Below the pieces are notes generated by a model. That model saw only the letters and a list, made by a program, of their open reading frames with translations. It did not search any database and was not told the DNA's origin. From Rhodoligotrophos appendicifer (GTDB taxonomy: Bacteria; Pseudomonadota; Alphaproteobacteria; Rhizobiales; Im1): a DNA stretch of 64,000 nucleotides. The stretch lies in contig NZ_VHKL01000004.1 in assembly GCF_007474605.1 (NCBI RefSeq), positions 186,001-250,000 of the forward strand, written 5' to 3'. Made by a program: the position numbers and the translations under genes. Below, in pieces: positions 51,280-59,744 of the stretch (positions within the stretch are counted from its first letter, which is position 1; each line of letters opens with the position of its first letter).

Positions 51280-52401
51280 TCATGCTGTGAGCGCTATCGC
51301 CCGCTTGGCAAGGACTGCTGCATAGACATGCAGCAGTCCTTGCAGCATTCGCTCGGTGCCATATTCCCTCGAGCGGTCCAAGGCATTGAGCGCCATCTCC
51401 GCTCGCCACTGAGAGTTGCCTAGCAGGCTTTCAGCTGCGCCGACGAAGTCATCTGCATTTCTTGGATTTACAAAAACTGCAGCTCCCTCCCAAAACTCCC
51501 GATATCCAGGCAGGTCAGACAGCACCAGTGCTGCTCCAGCCCGTGCCGCGTCCAACACGTGGATCCCAACCGGATCATAGGTGGCGGCAGAAATAAAAAC
51601 GGACGCTTGTCCCAGAACAACGTCCTTATTCTGGGAATCGATCTGCCCCAAGCAGCGCAGATTCTTCAGCTGAACCGTCGATCCGCTCAGTGAGCGCGGC
51701 TCTCCGCTGCAATACATCGGAACAGTCAAAGATCCTGCGATCTTATCCATGGTGCTGGCGTTCCAGCCCTCATGCCAGATGTCGCCAGCAGAAAACACGA
51801 ACTTTTCTGCGCTTGGGTTGATCTTTAGGGACGGTCTACGGCCGATGGGAACAGAGACCAGTGAGAGGCCGGCGCCGTAGAAATCGGTCACGGCACAGGC
51901 ATGAGCCCAAGTCGGCGCGATCACGCAATCCAGGATCGACATTCCTATTGCCGTCGCACGCGTCCGCCACATCAAGTCTGCCGGCATTTGACCCGTGGAC
52001 TTTGTGGACCACCAAGTTCCTGAACAAGAGAAGTTGGAAGCGACCACAGGCATCGTCCACCGCTTTGTTCCCGCAAGCATGGGCGAATGCAGATGGACGA
52101 GGTCGACAGCGAATTCATTCGCCGCTGCAAGCAATGTGCTTGTCGCTTGACTGAGGTCAGTTGCGCTCTCTGCTGAGACTACGGACGGCAGCCGTGTGAC
52201 CTCGATGCGAACATTTGGAAGTATTTCCAAGATCCTCAACTGGCTCGGAGACGGGGGAGCGCCCAGTAAAGCCAGGGTCACGTCGATTCCCCTCGACGCG
52301 AACCCTGTCACCAGATCCGACGTATACTCCCAAAGCTCAGGAGTGGCCTCAGACGTGACCAGAATACTCCGCGGATCATGTTCGCGCAGGATTGCGGCCA
52401 T
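51280..52401 (-). CDS. Family 1-like (GT-B) glycosyltransferase
   Basis: A 373-residue protein with the two-domain GT-B layout. The N-terminal half has a glycine-poor acceptor domain (ILVTSEATPELWEYTSDLVTGFASRGIDVTLALLG). The C-terminal half ends with the donor-site pattern VFISAATYDPVGIHVLDAARAGAALVLSDLPGYREFWEGAAVFVNPRNADDF, the E-x7-E-like region of GT4 enzymes, though the first Glu is replaced (DPVGIHVLDA). It is likely a sugar transferase working alone. ATG 52401 with GGAG is preferred over ATG 52455. No polysaccharide genes adjoin it. Confidence 0.8.
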   Translation of the reverse strand: MAAILREHDPRSILVTSEATPELWEYTSDLVTGFASRGIDVTLALLGAPPSPSQLRILEILPNVRIEVTRLPSVVSAESATDLSQATSTLLAAANEFAVDLVHLHSPMLAGTKRWTMPVVASNFSCSGTWWSTKSTGQMPADLMWRTRATAIGMSILDCVIAPTWAHACAVTDFYGAGLSLVSVPIGRRPSLKINPSAEKFVFSAGDIWHEGWNASTMDKIAGSLTVPMYCSGEPRSLSGSTVQLKNLRCLGQIDSQNKDVVLGQASVFISAATYDPVGIHVLDAARAGAALVLSDLPGYREFWEGAAVFVNPRNADDFVGAAESLLGNSQWRAEMALNALDRSREYGTERMLQGLLHVYAAVLAKRAIALTA

Positions 52402-52549
52402 ATGAACTCCAGGTGAAGGGGCGAACGCAGCGCAAGAACGACCATCGAACGCCATCGGTTCCAGATGGGCAAAGACTGTCGGGAGGATCGGAGAGGAACT
52501 GGACGATGCCTTGCACTGTTACAGTCACCACGTGTGTAGCGAGGTCGTC

Positions 52550-53671
52550 GTGTCAAAATCCATCAGCAAACCGCGAGAGCAGGAAACAGAGATTGACGAA
52601 GTGGCCGTCATCCTTCCGCACGAAGCTGCTGCGCAGGCCGATCTTGTCTATGTGACTGACGAGACCCCGGGAATTACCCGAAGACGTTCCGGCAAGGGGT
52701 TCAGCTTTCGCCTTCCCTCGGGGGAGGTCGTCAAGGATCCCAGCACCATCCAAAGAATCAAGAAACTCGCCATTCCGCCCGCTTACACCGATGTCTGGAT
52801 ATGTCCCGATGAACGGGGGCATATCCAGGCCACAGGAAGAGATGCGCGAGGGCGTAAACAGTACCGATACCATGCGAGATGGACAGAGGTTCGCGACAGC
52901 GCGAAATATGACCGGATGCTCGAGTTCGCCCGTGCCCTGCCGCAGATCAGAGACCGGGTCAATCTCGACCTGGGACGTCGAGGGCTGCCTCGGGAACGCG
53001 TGCTTGCGACTGTCGTCCATCTCCTCGAAACCACCTTCATGCGGGTCGGCAACGATACCTATGCGAAGCAGAACAGAAGCTATGGTTTGACGACTCTCAA
53101 GGACGGTCATGTAAAAATTGGGAGCACGACTCTTCGCTTCAAGTTCAAGGGAAAAAGCGGGAAAAGTTGGCAGCTGAATGTCAATGACCGGCGCATCGCG
53201 AAGATCGTTAAGTCCTGCCAGGATATCCCCGGCCAACGCCTTTTCCAGTATTATGATGAGGATGGAAACCAACGTCAGGTGCTCTCCTCTGACGTCAATG
53301 ATTACTTGCGTGATATTACGGGGAAGGATTTTACCGCGAAGGATTTCCGAACATGGGCAGGGACGTTGCTTGCCATGACCGCCCTTCGTGAACTCGAGTC
53401 CTTCGATAGCCAGGCCGCTGCCAAGAAAAATCTCCGAGCAGCCATAGAGCGTGTTGCCTCGCGACTGGGAAACACCGTCACAATATGCCGAAAATGCTAT
53501 ATCCACCCCGAGGTGATGACATCATATTTGGATGGCTCACTTCTTGAGCAACTTCAGCAGGCGGTTCAGAGCGAACTGAAAGACGAGTTGGAACAGCTGA
53601 AACCCGAGGAGGCGGTCGTGCTCGCCTTTCTCGAAGCCAAGATTAGGCGGGACTTAGCCACAGATCGTTAG
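52550..53671 (+). CDS. DNA topoisomerase IB
   Basis: A 373-residue enzyme of the poxvirus/bacterial type IB family. The N-terminal domain has [14 protein letters not shown] and [36 protein letters not shown]. The catalytic core has Arg in [13 protein letters not shown], Lys in the [10 protein letters not shown] hairpin, an FRTWAGT motif and the nucleophile Tyr317 in [10 protein letters not shown]. It relaxes supercoils through a 3'-phosphotyrosine link. The start is GTG 52550 with GAGG upstream; a TTG at 52511 gives a poor N-terminus. It is a single gene divergent from the glycosyltransferase. Confidence 0.92.
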   Translation: MSKSISKPREQETEIDEVAVILPHEAAAQADLVYVTDETPGITRRRSGKGFSFRLPSGEVVKDPSTIQRIKKLAIPPAYTDVWICPDERGHIQATGRDARGRKQYRYHARWTEVRDSAKYDRMLEFARALPQIRDRVNLDLGRRGLPRERVLATVVHLLETTFMRVGNDTYAKQNRSYGLTTLKDGHVKIGSTTLRFKFKGKSGKSWQLNVNDRRIAKIVKSCQDIPGQRLFQYYDEDGNQRQVLSSDVNDYLRDITGKDFTAKDFRTWAGTLLAMTALRELESFDSQAAAKKNLRAAIERVASRLGNTVTICRKCYIHPEVMTSYLDGSLLEQLQQAVQSELKDELEQLKPEEAVVLAFLEAKIRRDLATDR

Positions 53672-53741
53672 GCTGCATTATTGCGCCCTTGCCCAAAACT
53701 CACAGATCGGCGAGGCTCCCGAGAATGAGGGGGATCGCCTA

Positions 53742-54848
53742 ATGAAAATCAGCAAGATACTCGCATTCCAAGTGGATTTACCGCTGAAGGAAGGCCGGTA
53801 CTCGTGGTCGAATGGAAATTTCATCGACGTCTTTGACTCGACGGTCGTCGCGATCGAGACCGATGCCGGCATCACAGGATACGGCGAAATTTGCCCCTTG
53901 GGACCTTCCTATCTTCCAGCCTATGCGGCAGGGGTTCGCGCAGGTTTAGCTCAGATTGGCCCTCACCTCTTGGGCCAGGACCCCACATGTCTCGGACAGC
54001 TGAACCGCCACATGGATTCTGTCCTCAGAGGACATCCCTATGTGAAGTCTCCCATCGACATGGCTTGTTGGGATATCCTCGGCAAGTCCGCAGGCATGCC
54101 GCTGCAGGTGCTGCTCGGCGGCGGTGCACAGGAGGATGTCGCACTTTACAGGGCCATCTCCCAGCAATCGCCGACTGACATGGCCGAGAAGGTGAAAACC
54201 TATCGCTCGGAGGGCTATACGAAATTTCAGCTCAAAGTCGGTGGAGACGATGCTGACGAGGATATCGCCCGAATTCGCTCATGCGCCGCCGAGTTGATCG
54301 CCGGCGACATCCTGGTGGCCGACGCCAATACGGGATGGACAATGCATGAAGCGGCGCGCGTCGTGATCGGCGTCGCAGACATCGATGTCTATATCGAGCA
54401 ACCCTGCGCCTCTTACGAGGAGTGCCTGAGCATCAGGCGTCGCACGCCCCTCCCCTTCGTGCTCGACGAGGTCATCGATGGAATTCCGATGTTGCTCAGG
54501 GGACTTAATGACCATGCCATGGACATCATCAACTTGAAGATCTCCAAGGTCGGAGGACTCACCAAGGCTCGGCAAATTCGTGATCTGTGTGTGACGCAGG
54601 GGATTGCCATGACCATTGAGGACAGCTGGGGCGGCGACATCGTCACCTCCGCCATCGCTCATCTTGCCCAGTCGACGCCCAAGGAGTTCCTGTTTTCTGC
54701 CACTGACTTCAACAGCTATGTGACAACGGATATCGCCACAGGTTCACCCCGTCGCATCGACGGCAAGATGAAGGCTTCGGACCGTCCAGGCCTCGGCATT
54801 GAGCCTATTATGGAGGCACTGGGTGATCCGGTCCTGGTCATTGGCTGA
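53742..54848 (+). CDS. Enolase-superfamily dehydratase/epimerase (hydroxyproline-type)
   Basis: A 368-residue mandelate racemase/muconate lactonizing enzyme. The capping domain begins [15 protein letters not shown]. The barrel has FQLKVGG (first acid/base Lys), Asp194 in VADANTGW, Glu in IEQPC and Asp in LDEVIDG as metal ligands, and the second Lys in [10 protein letters not shown]. The set [22 protein letters not shown] and EDSWGGDI is close to cis-3-hydroxyproline dehydratase and hydroxyproline-betaine 2-epimerase, a subgroup that works on proline-like substrates. The exact reaction is uncertain. A GAGGGGG site precedes the ATG. It converges on the GntR gene and opens the catabolic block. 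Confidence 0.85.
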   Translation: MKISKILAFQVDLPLKEGRYSWSNGNFIDVFDSTVVAIETDAGITGYGEICPLGPSYLPAYAAGVRAGLAQIGPHLLGQDPTCLGQLNRHMDSVLRGHPYVKSPIDMACWDILGKSAGMPLQVLLGGGAQEDVALYRAISQQSPTDMAEKVKTYRSEGYTKFQLKVGGDDADEDIARIRSCAAELIAGDILVADANTGWTMHEAARVVIGVADIDVYIEQPCASYEECLSIRRRTPLPFVLDEVIDGIPMLLRGLNDHAMDIINLKISKVGGLTKARQIRDLCVTQGIAMTIEDSWGGDIVTSAIAHLAQSTPKEFLFSATDFNSYVTTDIATGSPRRIDGKMKASDRPGLGIEPIMEALGDPVLVIG

Positions 54849-54902
54849 TAGGCTTCGCCCCATAGCCACATACGTTCTTGAGCAGCAAAGTCGACCTCTG
54901 GC

Positions 54903-55643
54903 TCAAGTGACCGAGGTCTCTTCATCATGAGAGCCAGGGAACGTGTTCTGCCGCATGTATAGCCTGAACACCGCCTCCTTTATGACATCGGATGCATCCT
55001 CGATGGTCAGCGAGATATGAGAACGGAGCGCTTCATTTCCCCCAGTCGAGTTACGGTCCTTCAGAGCCTCGATCATCTGACCGTGTTCCATCGTCATCCG
55101 GGTGATGTGCCGGCGTCGTCCGATCTGAATCCGGCGAGCGAACCGAATACGCGCATTGAGGGCATCCAGGGCCCTGCTGATCTCATGATTGCCAGCAAGG
55201 CGCGCAAGGCGGACGTGAAACTCTTCGTCGAGCTTTAGGATTTCATCGGGGTCGTAATCATCATATCGAGCGAGCGCTCCCTGCCAAAAAATCTCCAAGT
55301 CAGCAATCTCCGCCTCGGTCGCCCGTTCACAAGACAAGTTGAAACTCCCGGTCTCGATAACAGAACGAAGCTCAAACAGTTTGAGCAAATCGTTCATGTC
55401 AGGAGCACTGAAGAAGAACCCCCTATTCGGTTGGAATACGAGGAAGCCCTCACTGGCAAGTCTATTAAGTGCTTCTCGAATAGGGGTTCGACTGACGTGA
55501 AGTTGCTTCGATAGCTGAACCTCGTTGATTCTCTCATCTGGCCTAAGACGGAACTCGATCGCCAGATCTCGGATGGATTTATAGGCACGTTCCGCACTGT
55601 CAGCCGGACGCGGAGTGCTCCGTTTCGTTCGGGAAGAGATCAT
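54903..55643 (-). CDS. GntR-family (FadR/FCD type) transcriptional regulator
   Basis: A 246-residue regulator from ATG 55643 (the frame extends to a TTG at 55670). A winged helix-turn-helix covers about 15-85 (EVQLSKQLHVSRTPIREALNRLASEGFLVFQPNRGFFF). The FCD ligand domain follows, with the expected metal-site Asp/His pattern (KLDEEFHVRLARLAGNHEISRAL). These regulators repress catabolic genes until a small organic acid binds. It sits between the enolase gene and the DUF3237 gene and likely controls this block and itself. The palindrome ATCGTACGAT lies 28 bp before its ATG. Confidence 0.9.
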   Translation of the reverse strand: MISSRTKRSTPRPADSAERAYKSIRDLAIEFRLRPDERINEVQLSKQLHVSRTPIREALNRLASEGFLVFQPNRGFFFSAPDMNDLLKLFELRSVIETGSFNLSCERATEAEIADLEIFWQGALARYDDYDPDEILKLDEEFHVRLARLAGNHEISRALDALNARIRFARRIQIGRRRHITRMTMEHGQMIEALKDRNSTGGNEALRSHISLTIEDASDVIKEAVFRLYMRQNTFPGSHDEETSVT

Positions 55644-55670
55644 GGAGCTGTTTCGATGTTGCAACTTCAA

Positions 55671-55680
55671 ATCGTACGAT
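55671..55680. promoter_or_regulatory. Palindrome ATCGTACGAT, candidate GntR operator
   Basis: A perfect 10-bp palindrome lies in the divergent gap between the GntR gene and the DUF3237 gene. Its form, GT-N-AC-centred with flanking A/T, fits FadR-type operators. It is well placed for autoregulation and control of the rightward gene. Confidence 0.5.
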
Positions 55681-55828
55681 GTGGGCGCCGCACAAAAGCG
55701 TCAAGTTAGTAGTCGGCATAAGTGAAACATTTTTCGAATAGCGTTCAATCTATAGAGCGTGACCTTCTTCTCCTGTCGCTTTATGAACCATATGGACGCC
55801 CCAATAACGCAAGCCGCCGAGGATCCGA

Positions 55829-56287
55829 ATGGATGAGCTTTCGTCAGAATTTCTCTTTGAGTTAAAGATCGACGTGCACGCGCCGGTGTCCATGGGACAG
55901 ACCGAGGCCGGAGAGCGCCGCATGGTGGTCATCGCAGGCGGCACCTTCGAGGGCCCGAAGCTGCGGGGCGAAATCATGCCCGGAGGGTCCGATGCGATCT
56001 TCGTTGAACCGAACGGTCTGTCGCGCATCGATGTCCGCGGTGTGCTTCGGACCCACGACGGTGCGTATATCTATATCGAATACTTTGGAAGGCGCCATGG
56101 ACCGCCTGACGTCTTGGCGAAGCTGGCCGCCGGAGAGCCCGTGGATCCTTCATCCTATTATTTTCGGGTCGCATTCACATTCGAGACGGGCGATCCCCGT
56201 TACGACTGGATGAACAGCATCATCGCTGTGGCAAAGGGAGCCCGCCCACCCCAGGGACCGGTCTATAGAGTCTTTCAGATCCTTTGA
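55829..56287 (+). CDS. DUF3237 (UPF0311) family protein
   Basis: A 152-residue small protein with the DUF3237 pattern: FLFELKIDVHAPVSMGQTEAGERRMVVIAGGTFEGPKLRGEIMPGGSDAIFVEPNG, then VLRTHDGAYIYIEYFGRRHGP and YYFRVAFTFETGDPRYDWMN. It is probably a beta-barrel cytosolic protein. The function is unknown. DUF3237 genes often lie beside catabolic genes and GntR regulators, as here. ATG 55829 has GAGGAT upstream. It ends 4 nt before the stop of the convergent dehydrogenase gene. Confidence 0.88.
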   Translation: MDELSSEFLFELKIDVHAPVSMGQTEAGERRMVVIAGGTFEGPKLRGEIMPGGSDAIFVEPNGLSRIDVRGVLRTHDGAYIYIEYFGRRHGPPDVLAKLAAGEPVDPSSYYFRVAFTFETGDPRYDWMNSIIAVAKGARPPQGPVYRVFQIL

Positions 56288-56290
56288 CGA

Positions 56291-57217
56291 CTAAAGCAAC
56301 TCTCGACTTGATTGGAGTTTTAGAATTTCAATCAGGCCGAGATCCCGAGCTTCCGCCAAGTCCTGATTGCTTCGTCCCGCTACGATGTCTTTCGTCTGTG
56401 AAATCACCTTGTCTTTGATATTCGTATCCAGTTCGGCCGATCCGAGCGTGTCCCAGATCGCTTCATAGGTCCCCCCATATTTCTTCAGGAATTCCTCGAT
56501 CCCCTCCGCGCCGAGGTGATTGCTTATGAAAGAGCCTTGCAACGTCCATTTTGGTCCGGGTCCGTAGCAAAAAGCCCGATCGATATCTCGGGCGGTTGCG
56601 GCACCCGACGAGATCAGGAAAAAGGCTTCCCGCCACATCGCCGCCATCAGGCGCAGTGCGATATGGCCCGTCATTTCCCTCTGCATCACCACCGGCTTCT
56701 TGCCAATCTGCTCGTATACCTCCCTCGCTCTTTCAACCGCCCATCCGGCGGTCCTGTCACCGCCGACGATCTCCACCAAAGGCATCAAATGCGAGGGATT
56801 AAAGGGATGCCCCAGGACAATTCGTTCAGGATTGGCGCAGGCTTCCTGCATATCGGACACCAACAGCGCCGAAGATGAAGATGCTATGACGACATCATCT
56901 CGAATACACATCTCAATTTTGGGAATGATTTTTCTTTTCAAATCCAAGTTTTCAGGAGTGTTCTCCTGAATAAAATCAACATCCCTGAATTCATCTCCTA
57001 TCACGGCAGAAAATTTAATTTCTCCCAAGTGGTCTTTTGGTGGAGCCATCTGGTTCAGGTCAGACATTATATTCGGAAGAATAGACTGAAACTGGTTCCA
57101 TCTGTGCTCGTCCGGATCGTGAGCTATGACATCAATCCCTGCATGAGCAAAAGTGGCCGCCCATCGCGCCCCGATCAGGCCCAAACCAACGACACCGACC
57201 TTCTGCAGTGAAGTCAT
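56291..57217 (-). CDS. 3-hydroxyacyl-CoA dehydrogenase-family enzyme (carnitine dehydrogenase-like)
   Basis: A 308-residue NAD-dependent dehydrogenase. The N-terminal Rossmann motif is VGVVGLGLIGARWAATFAHAG. Family landmarks are DVDFIQENTPENLDLKRKI, SSSSALL, and the catalytic His in GHPFNPSHLMPLVEIVGG, then a helical C-terminal domain. This short form resembles carnitine 3-dehydrogenase and lambda-crystallin/L-gulonate dehydrogenase more than fatty-acid beta-oxidation enzymes. It oxidises a beta-hydroxy acid to the keto form. The gene overlaps the upstream hydrolase by 4 nt (ATGA), so both are expressed together. Confidence 0.87.
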   Translation of the reverse strand: MTSLQKVGVVGLGLIGARWAATFAHAGIDVIAHDPDEHRWNQFQSILPNIMSDLNQMAPPKDHLGEIKFSAVIGDEFRDVDFIQENTPENLDLKRKIIPKIEMCIRDDVVIASSSSALLVSDMQEACANPERIVLGHPFNPSHLMPLVEIVGGDRTAGWAVERAREVYEQIGKKPVVMQREMTGHIALRLMAAMWREAFFLISSGAATARDIDRAFCYGPGPKWTLQGSFISNHLGAEGIEEFLKKYGGTYEAIWDTLGSAELDTNIKDKVISQTKDIVAGRSNQDLAEARDLGLIEILKLQSSRELL

Positions 57218-58023
57218 TGAAGTTTCTTCCTCAAAAAATCTAGCAAGACAGCCGCATAGGCCGCTTTTTGGGTGCGCGGTACGAAATGTCCGCCATTCGC
57301 AAGGACGATGCGTCGGGCGCCCGGTATGAGACGCTCGAGCTGCTCGCTGTGATAGGCGGGCACGACCATGTCATCCGCCGCCGTCACGATCAGAGTCGGG
57401 ATATCAATACTCCCAATCTTTGCCGAGAGATCATGATCCAAGATGGCTTGGATTCTCGCTTTGGTGATACGGATTTCACGATCAACATCTGTGGGATCGG
57501 GAGCATTCAACTCCGCGTCAACGAGAACTTCGTTCTCGGAGATCCATAACGGCGGATACTGCAATAACACTCCAAGTTTGCGATACAGGTTCAGACCGCC
57601 ACGGTCCAAACTTTCCAATCTATACTGGAAGAGCCTTGTGAAATACGGACAGGCCTTGGTCCAGGTTGCCGAGAGGATCAAACGGTCGATCAGCTCTGGT
57701 CGATTAACCGCGATCTCCTGGCAGATTGCTCCCCCGGTCGAATGACCGACAAGAACTGCCGACTTCACTCCGATATCTGCCATCAGCAAGACCAAGTTAT
57801 CGGCCATCCCCTGGATGCTGTACGGACCATCAAACCTGCTGGACCTCCCGGTGCCAAGATGATCATAGGTAATTATGGTGAAGTGCCGCGTGAGCTCAGG
57901 GATGACGCGATCCCAAAAAGATGCCCTTCCCCCCAATCCGCTCACCAGCACCAAGGGTGGGCCATCACCCTTCCTGTCGTAAGTGATCTTGCCGCCTTCA
58001 GGCAGGCGTAAGGTTCCGCTCAT
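57214..58023 (-). CDS. Alpha/beta hydrolase
   Basis: A 269-residue hydrolase with the oxyanion region LVLVSGLGGRASFWDRVI, the nucleophile elbow GHSTGG, a catalytic Asp in TAADDMVVPAY and His in NGGHFVPRTQ. It resembles 3-oxoadipate enol-lactonase and RutD-type enzymes, which open lactones or hydrolyse C-N/C-O bonds. The substrate is unknown. ATG 58023 follows the cupin stop by 2 nt; a TTG at 58029 would overlap it. It is the second gene of a three-gene leftward operon with cupin and dehydrogenase. Confidence 0.88.
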   Translation of the reverse strand: MSGTLRLPEGGKITYDRKGDGPPLVLVSGLGGRASFWDRVIPELTRHFTIITYDHLGTGRSSRFDGPYSIQGMADNLVLLMADIGVKSAVLVGHSTGGAICQEIAVNRPELIDRLILSATWTKACPYFTRLFQYRLESLDRGGLNLYRKLGVLLQYPPLWISENEVLVDAELNAPDPTDVDREIRITKARIQAILDHDLSAKIGSIDIPTLIVTAADDMVVPAYHSEQLERLIPGARRIVLANGGHFVPRTQKAAYAAVLLDFLRKKLQ

Positions 58024-58025
58024 GA

Positions 58026-58526
58026 TCAACTCTCGACAGGCTTACTAAACACGGTTCTGCGCTCGATCTCCAACACGTCAGCTGGACGAGGGAAGTTCTC
58101 GGGAACTGGATCCTGGGGGGTGCGGGGCCGCCCGATCTGACTGAAGAAGTCTTCGAGGCCATGAGGAGACATGGTCCAGACGAGCTTCAACTCCTCTTCC
58201 CCTTCGTTGATAAACATGTGTTCGACGTTCTTAGGCAGCATGATGATCGTGCCGGGAAGCATAGGGTATTCGCTCTCGCCTACGATCGCCCTTCCCTTTC
58301 CCTGCCAAACAAAAAGAACCTCGAGGTTCCGGTCGTGGGCATGTTTGCGAATATGCGAACCGACTGCAACAATCTGAAAGCCCATGGAAAATGGTCCGTC
58401 CCAGTTTTCCGGGGTCAGTTTGATGGTCACATAGCCATTCGCCGGAACCGGTTGCCAAAAGGACGAACCATCGTCCTCCTGCAGAACCAGACCTTTCGTC
58501 ATTCTCTCTTCCGCTTTCGCACTCAT
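58026..58526 (-). CDS. Cupin-domain protein
   Basis: A 166-residue single-cupin protein. Metal ligands are seen in GSHIRKHAHDRNLEVLFVWQGKG (two His and a Glu) and in the second motif LPGTIIMLPKNVEHMFIN (His). ATG 58526 is well supported by AGAGGAGA; the frame reaches 58559 but without a ribosome site. Proteins of this type are dioxygenases, isomerases or non-enzymatic sensors. As the first gene of the operon with a hydrolase and a dehydrogenase it is probably an enzyme in the same pathway. Confidence 0.85.
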   Translation of the reverse strand: MSAKAEERMTKGLVLQEDDGSSFWQPVPANGYVTIKLTPENWDGPFSMGFQIVAVGSHIRKHAHDRNLEVLFVWQGKGRAIVGESEYPMLPGTIIMLPKNVEHMFINEGEEELKLVWTMSPHGLEDFFSQIGRPRTPQDPVPENFPRPADVLEIERRTVFSKPVES

Positions 58527-59056
58527 GTCACTCTCCTCTGGTTCACTCTCCAGCACCATTCACGGGTCCGCGGCAATTCGTCGGGCGGGGCGGGACGCTC
58601 ACATTGGATCAGGCCCTGTAAAGGAGTTTCCCGCCGCGCATTGGCATTCAATGCGCCGGAAGAGGCCGCAAGGGAAGCCGTGGGGATGACCTTACGAGAA
58701 AAATATAGAATGAGAACTATGATAGGTTATAATGCCGGATCAAATTGAGATGCACGACCGGAACTCCACTCAGCCATGGCTTCGTTCAAGCACCTGCGGT
58801 CGTCAAGCCCTGTTTCTTGCACACAAGAGGCGCAGCCGACAAAGGTCGGCGGACGTTGCGCGATCGTCGCAAGTGTTGCGTTCCCCACCCCTTGATGCAA
58901 CATCCTCGGTGTCTACCTGCAACTTCCAGATGGCAGGCAAACTAAATTTGACCATTCTCATTCATGATAGCTCGGACCCAGCGCCTTGCGGACTGGCACT
59001 TCCTCCGGCATCTGGGTCGTGACCTCGATCATGTGCTGGCCATCTGCAATTTTGCA
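58527..59056. other. Long divergent gap between cupin operon and exoD
   Basis: No convincing gene is present; a 96-codon frame (58732-59022) lacks family features and a ribosome site. A TATAAT box on the plus strand (58728-58733) has no good -35. An inverted repeat TTGCG-N7-CGCAA (58856-58872) is followed by a further TTGCG at 58875. Part of the right end may belong to a longer exoD frame from ATG 58964. Confidence 0.5.
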
Positions 59057-59722
59057 ATGAACAAAACCTTTGCCCCCCCTCGGCCGCCTCTTTTGAGCGA
59101 CGACGCTCCGCCCAGTCGGAAGCGATTTTCGGAGATTCTAAAGGATCTCGGAGAACGAGATCAGGATCGTGTCTATGTGGATGACATTCTGAAGGCGTTT
59201 GGAGATCGTGCCTTCGGCGCATTAATGCTGTTTTTCGCTGCGCCAAACATGATCCCCCTTCCTCCTGGAAGTTCCGCAATCCTGGGCCTGCCGCTGTTGT
59301 TCATCACCGCGCAGCTTATGATGGGGCGCTCAGTCCTCTGGATGCCCGGCGTGATCGCCCGGAGGTCGTTGACGCAAGTTGCGTTCCGAAACATCGTATC
59401 TCGCCTGCTCCCCTGGCTTTACAAGGTTGAGCGTATCCTCAAACCCCGCCTCCCACAGCTTGTAGGAGATATTTCCGGTCGCGCCATTGGGGCCGCAAGT
59501 TTTGTCCTGGCAGTTGTATTGTTTCTCCCAATCCCTTTAGGCAACATGTTGCCTGGGCTGGCAGTCTCTCTGTTTGCTCTCGGCCTCGTCGAGCGGGACG
59601 GCGTTGCCGTCATCTTTGGGTGGATTACGGCTTTTGCGAGTGTCGCCGCATTGGCTCTGGTATCAGCCGCCTTGTTGGCCGCGGCTACGGCGTTTGTAGA
59701 CTACTTCCGTTCATATTTCTGA
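59057..59722 (+). CDS. ExoD-family membrane protein
   Basis: A 221-residue protein from ATG 59057 (the same frame starts at ATG 58964). The ExoD family pattern is RFSEILKDLGERDQDRVYVDDILKAFGDRAFGALMLFFAAPNMIPLPPGSSAILGLPLLFITAQLMMGRSVLWMP in pieces, then two or three hydrophobic helices in the C-terminal half (AASFVLAVVLFLPIPLGNMLPGLAVSLFALGLVERDG). ExoD affects exopolysaccharide production in rhizobia through an unknown mechanism. No clear ribosome site supports either start. The TerC-type gene follows 22 nt after. Confidence 0.88.
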   Translation: MNKTFAPPRPPLLSDDAPPSRKRFSEILKDLGERDQDRVYVDDILKAFGDRAFGALMLFFAAPNMIPLPPGSSAILGLPLLFITAQLMMGRSVLWMPGVIARRSLTQVAFRNIVSRLLPWLYKVERILKPRLPQLVGDISGRAIGAASFVLAVVLFLPIPLGNMLPGLAVSLFALGLVERDGVAVIFGWITAFASVAALALVSAALLAAATAFVDYFRSYF

Positions 59723-59744
59723 AGGCTGCTGAAAGGGCTATCTC

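Noticed and set aside
51271-51292. GCTCACA/TGTGAGC inverted repeat at the helicase-glycosyltransferase junction
   Set aside because: A 7-bp stem without a T-run on either strand that overlaps the glycosyltransferase end; may be chance.
58732-59022. A 96-codon plus-strand frame in the cupin-exoD gap
   Set aside because: No ribosome site, no hydrophobic or domain pattern, and composition like random sequence.
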